A DNA stretch of 36,501 bases from Candidatus Dojkabacteria bacterium (GTDB lineage: Bacteria; Patescibacteriota; Dojkabacteria; J137), in the NCBI GenBank assembly GCA_937944235.1, contig CALDYZ010000009.1, forward strand, positions 1 through 36,501, given 5' to 3'. Made by a program: the position numbers and the translations under genes. Positions 34,583-36,501 of this stretch are shown piece after piece. The stretch's first letter is position 1. Every line of letters begins with the position of its first letter. The notes beneath the pieces were generated by a model. It saw only the letters and a list, made by a program, of their open reading frames with translations. It searched no databases and was not told the origin of the DNA.

Positions 34583-36086
34583 GAAGAAAAAAATAAAAAA
34601 TATACTTCTAAAAACATTAATTTATACTACCATATTGATAGTTTTTGTAGTGACTTTGACTATAGTTATTTTATCCTCTCAAGGAAAAACTGTTGATATA
34701 GAAGATAAAAAAATTGTTTCGACTGGCATAATCAAAATCAACATAAAGCCTAATGTACAATTTAAGGCTTACATTGATGATCAACTGACTGTGGTTAAGG
34801 ACAGCAAAATTGATTGGATTAAACCCGGCAAAATTACCTTAAGAGTTATTGCAGAAGGTTATAAAGAATGGTTAAAAGAATTAGATATAAAAGCAGGAAA
34901 CATCCATGATGTGTTTGTACAACTAATTCCTATATCTTTAAATTTAACTCAAGTTACTAATACAAATATAGGTGTATCCTCTTTTACAAATGAAGTTTCA
35001 GAATTCATTTATATAATCAATGATAAAGAGAATCAAACTTACAACGGAGTATGGAAGATTAAACTAAGTAGAGGAGGAATATTTGATTTTGTTTCCAGTG
35101 AACTAGAATTAATTTATTCAATAAATTCTGATGAACATGCTATTTTCTTTGATAAAAACCTGAATGTCAACTTGTCTAAAGATAATAGATACCTACTGTT
35201 GAGTTCTTATGATTCAAAACAAGTTGAAATACTTGATTTATCAAGCAAAAATACCTTTAGAATATCACCTTCTCTAAAAATTCCAAGTTATCCTGATAAA
35301 ATTCAATTTTTTAAATACGGGAAAACTGTAATCATACAAATAAAAGATTCACTATACGAGTATGACTTTATAAATGACCTGTTATATGTCATATCAACGG
35401 ATATTTCTAACATATTTTACCACACTAGTGACAATGAAGTTTATCTGGTAGTAAAAGATGAAGACAAATCAGCTATTTATATATATAAAGATTTTAAGAT
35501 ACACACATTAAAAACAATCAATGATAAACTACATAAGTTATTGAATGAAAGTTTTAAAGAAGAAAGTTTTATCAATTCTGTAATTGTAAGCAATAATATT
35601 TATATATTTAACGATAATCAAAATAATTACTACTGGACTGATATTTCGAATGAGACATTTTTTAATTTAGGTAATATTAACCCACAATACATTTCAAATG
35701 ACCTTAGATTGATTATATATAAAAATTTAATCAATAATAATGACAAACATTCATGGAATACAATTAAGTTTATATCTCGACAAGGTGGTAAATCAAATGA
35801 AATAAAACAAACTAGTTTCATTGTAGATTCTAATGTTCAAAAGATACAAACATCCTTTAGTAATGATGTACTTTTTTTCACTGACGAAACCAACGATGGA
35901 AAAAGTAGATTATGGAAGATAGACTATGACGGACAAAATAAGCAACTTTTATATTCTGAAGTAGGTAAAAAAATAATCGATTTTGGTATAAATAACGTGG
36001 ATACCCTATATCTAGTATTAGATGATGAAAACAACAACATAGGTAGAAACTTATACAAAATTAGTCTATCAGAAAACCGAAGATAG
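34581..36086 (+). CDS. Membrane-anchored PEGA-domain protein with beta-propeller-like region
   Basis: N-terminal TM; GIIKINIKPNVQFKAYIDDQ...WIKPGKITLRVIAEGYKEWLKELDIKAG (PEGA); downstream repeated strands typical of propellers. ATG 34581 preferred to the track start 34515. Confidence 0.82.
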   Translation: MKKKIKNILLKTLIYTTILIVFVVTLTIVILSSQGKTVDIEDKKIVSTGIIKINIKPNVQFKAYIDDQLTVVKDSKIDWIKPGKITLRVIAEGYKEWLKELDIKAGNIHDVFVQLIPISLNLTQVTNTNIGVSSFTNEVSEFIYIINDKENQTYNGVWKIKLSRGGIFDFVSSELELIYSINSDEHAIFFDKNLNVNLSKDNRYLLLSSYDSKQVEILDLSSKNTFRISPSLKIPSYPDKIQFFKYGKTVIIQIKDSLYEYDFINDLLYVISTDISNIFYHTSDNEVYLVVKDEDKSAIYIYKDFKIHTLKTINDKLHKLLNESFKEESFINSVIVSNNIYIFNDNQNNYYWTDISNETFFNLGNINPQYISNDLRLIIYKNLINNNDKHSWNTIKFISRQGGKSNEIKQTSFIVDSNVQKIQTSFSNDVLFFTDETNDGKSRLWKIDYDGQNKQLLYSEVGKKIIDFGINNVDTLYLVLDDENNNIGRNLYKISLSENRR

Positions 36087-36097
36087 AAATGATCTAA

Positions 36098-36501
36098 TTA
36101 TGATTCTTTTAGATCAAAAATTTGTTTTAGAATTTGTAAAGCTTCAAGAGGCATGGTATCAATGTTGTGATCTCCCATACCTGATATATTGGCGAAAAAC
36201 TGCTCAGCAAGCTCGTTATTAATTACAAATAACTCTTTGTAATGTTCAAATTCCATTTTACTTATTAATTTCGCTAGACTTTTTTTAGGACTATTTTCAT
36301 TGAGTTGAGCTGCTTCGTGAGTTTTTAGCCACTCACCGACTACAGTTTTAAACACTGGTCCATAAACTTTAATAAATTCCGACTCCAAATCTGAAGTGGT
36401 CATGGTAGATGAAGCAATATTTTTAAGCATAACAATAGGTCCGGAAGCTATTGGTGAATTTTGATCAGAATATTCGTTATTACTATTAAATAGATTATAC
36501 A
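36098..36501 (-). CDS. Hypothetical protein, 5' end truncated by window edge
   Basis: The frame stays open upstream of the track Met (36430) to the window end (YNLFNSNNEYSDQNSPIASGPIVMLKN...), so the gene probably begins outside the window. Confidence 0.6.
   Translation of the reverse strand, partial: YNLFNSNNEYSDQNSPIASGPIVMLKNIASSTMTTSDLESEFIKVYGPVFKTVVGEWLKTHEAAQLNENSPKKSLAKLISKMEFEHYKELFVINNELAEQFFANISGMGDHNIDTMPLEALQILKQIFDLKES

Noticed and set aside
35630-35821. 63-aa minus ORF inside the PEGA gene
   Set aside because: Antisense, no features.
1-36501. CRISPR array, transposon, prophage or toxin-antitoxin/defence system
   Set aside because: No spaced repeat array, transposase, integrase, terminase or recognised TA pair was seen; the 4-TM holin-like gene alone is not evidence of a prophage.
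1-36501. Alternative genetic code (UGA recoded as Gly, as in Gracilibacteria/SR1)
   Set aside because: Several confident genes end at in-frame TGA at the expected length (mutS, the lysozyme-like gene, metG), supporting normal UGA stops.

Overview
AT-rich, densely packed bacterial chromosomal window with the standard code: UGA is a genuine stop, e.g. at the end of mutS. Gene content and family variants (Elp3 with CX3CX2C, 3-Cys ferredoxin, SecA without a C-terminal zinc finger, lone GatC, exported lysozyme-like protein) suggest a CPR/Patescibacteria-type genome; this is inference, as no phylogeny was run. I support about 31 protein-coding genes and one tRNA-Asn(GTT). Groups: mutS-secA; a minus-strand operon (beta-CASP nuclease, gatC, orf257, metG, Nudix-like, DsbB-like) and a peroxiredoxin; an envelope set (lysozyme-like, GT2, 4-TM holin-like, def); elp3 and cobW; radC; a second envelope set (orf110, LemA, LysM-M23, GT2, propeller-C39 peptidase); a long minus-strand directon (pnp, PAP2, murJ, ferredoxin, orf88, YhaM-like, rluA); a repair operon (rodZ-like, pcm, trmH-like, OGG1-like); a PEGA/propeller gene divergent from rodZ with overlapping start codons; and one CDS truncated by the window edge. 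There is no CRISPR, transposon, prophage or classical defence system. The best leads are regulatory and architectural: extended -10 boxes abutting start codons (probable leaderless mRNAs), a CATG shared by two divergent start codons, convergent genes with overlapping stops, a small ORF plus hairpin upstream of secA, several promoter-proximal palindromes, a 665-nt non-coding region with repeats, and unusual domain architectures.
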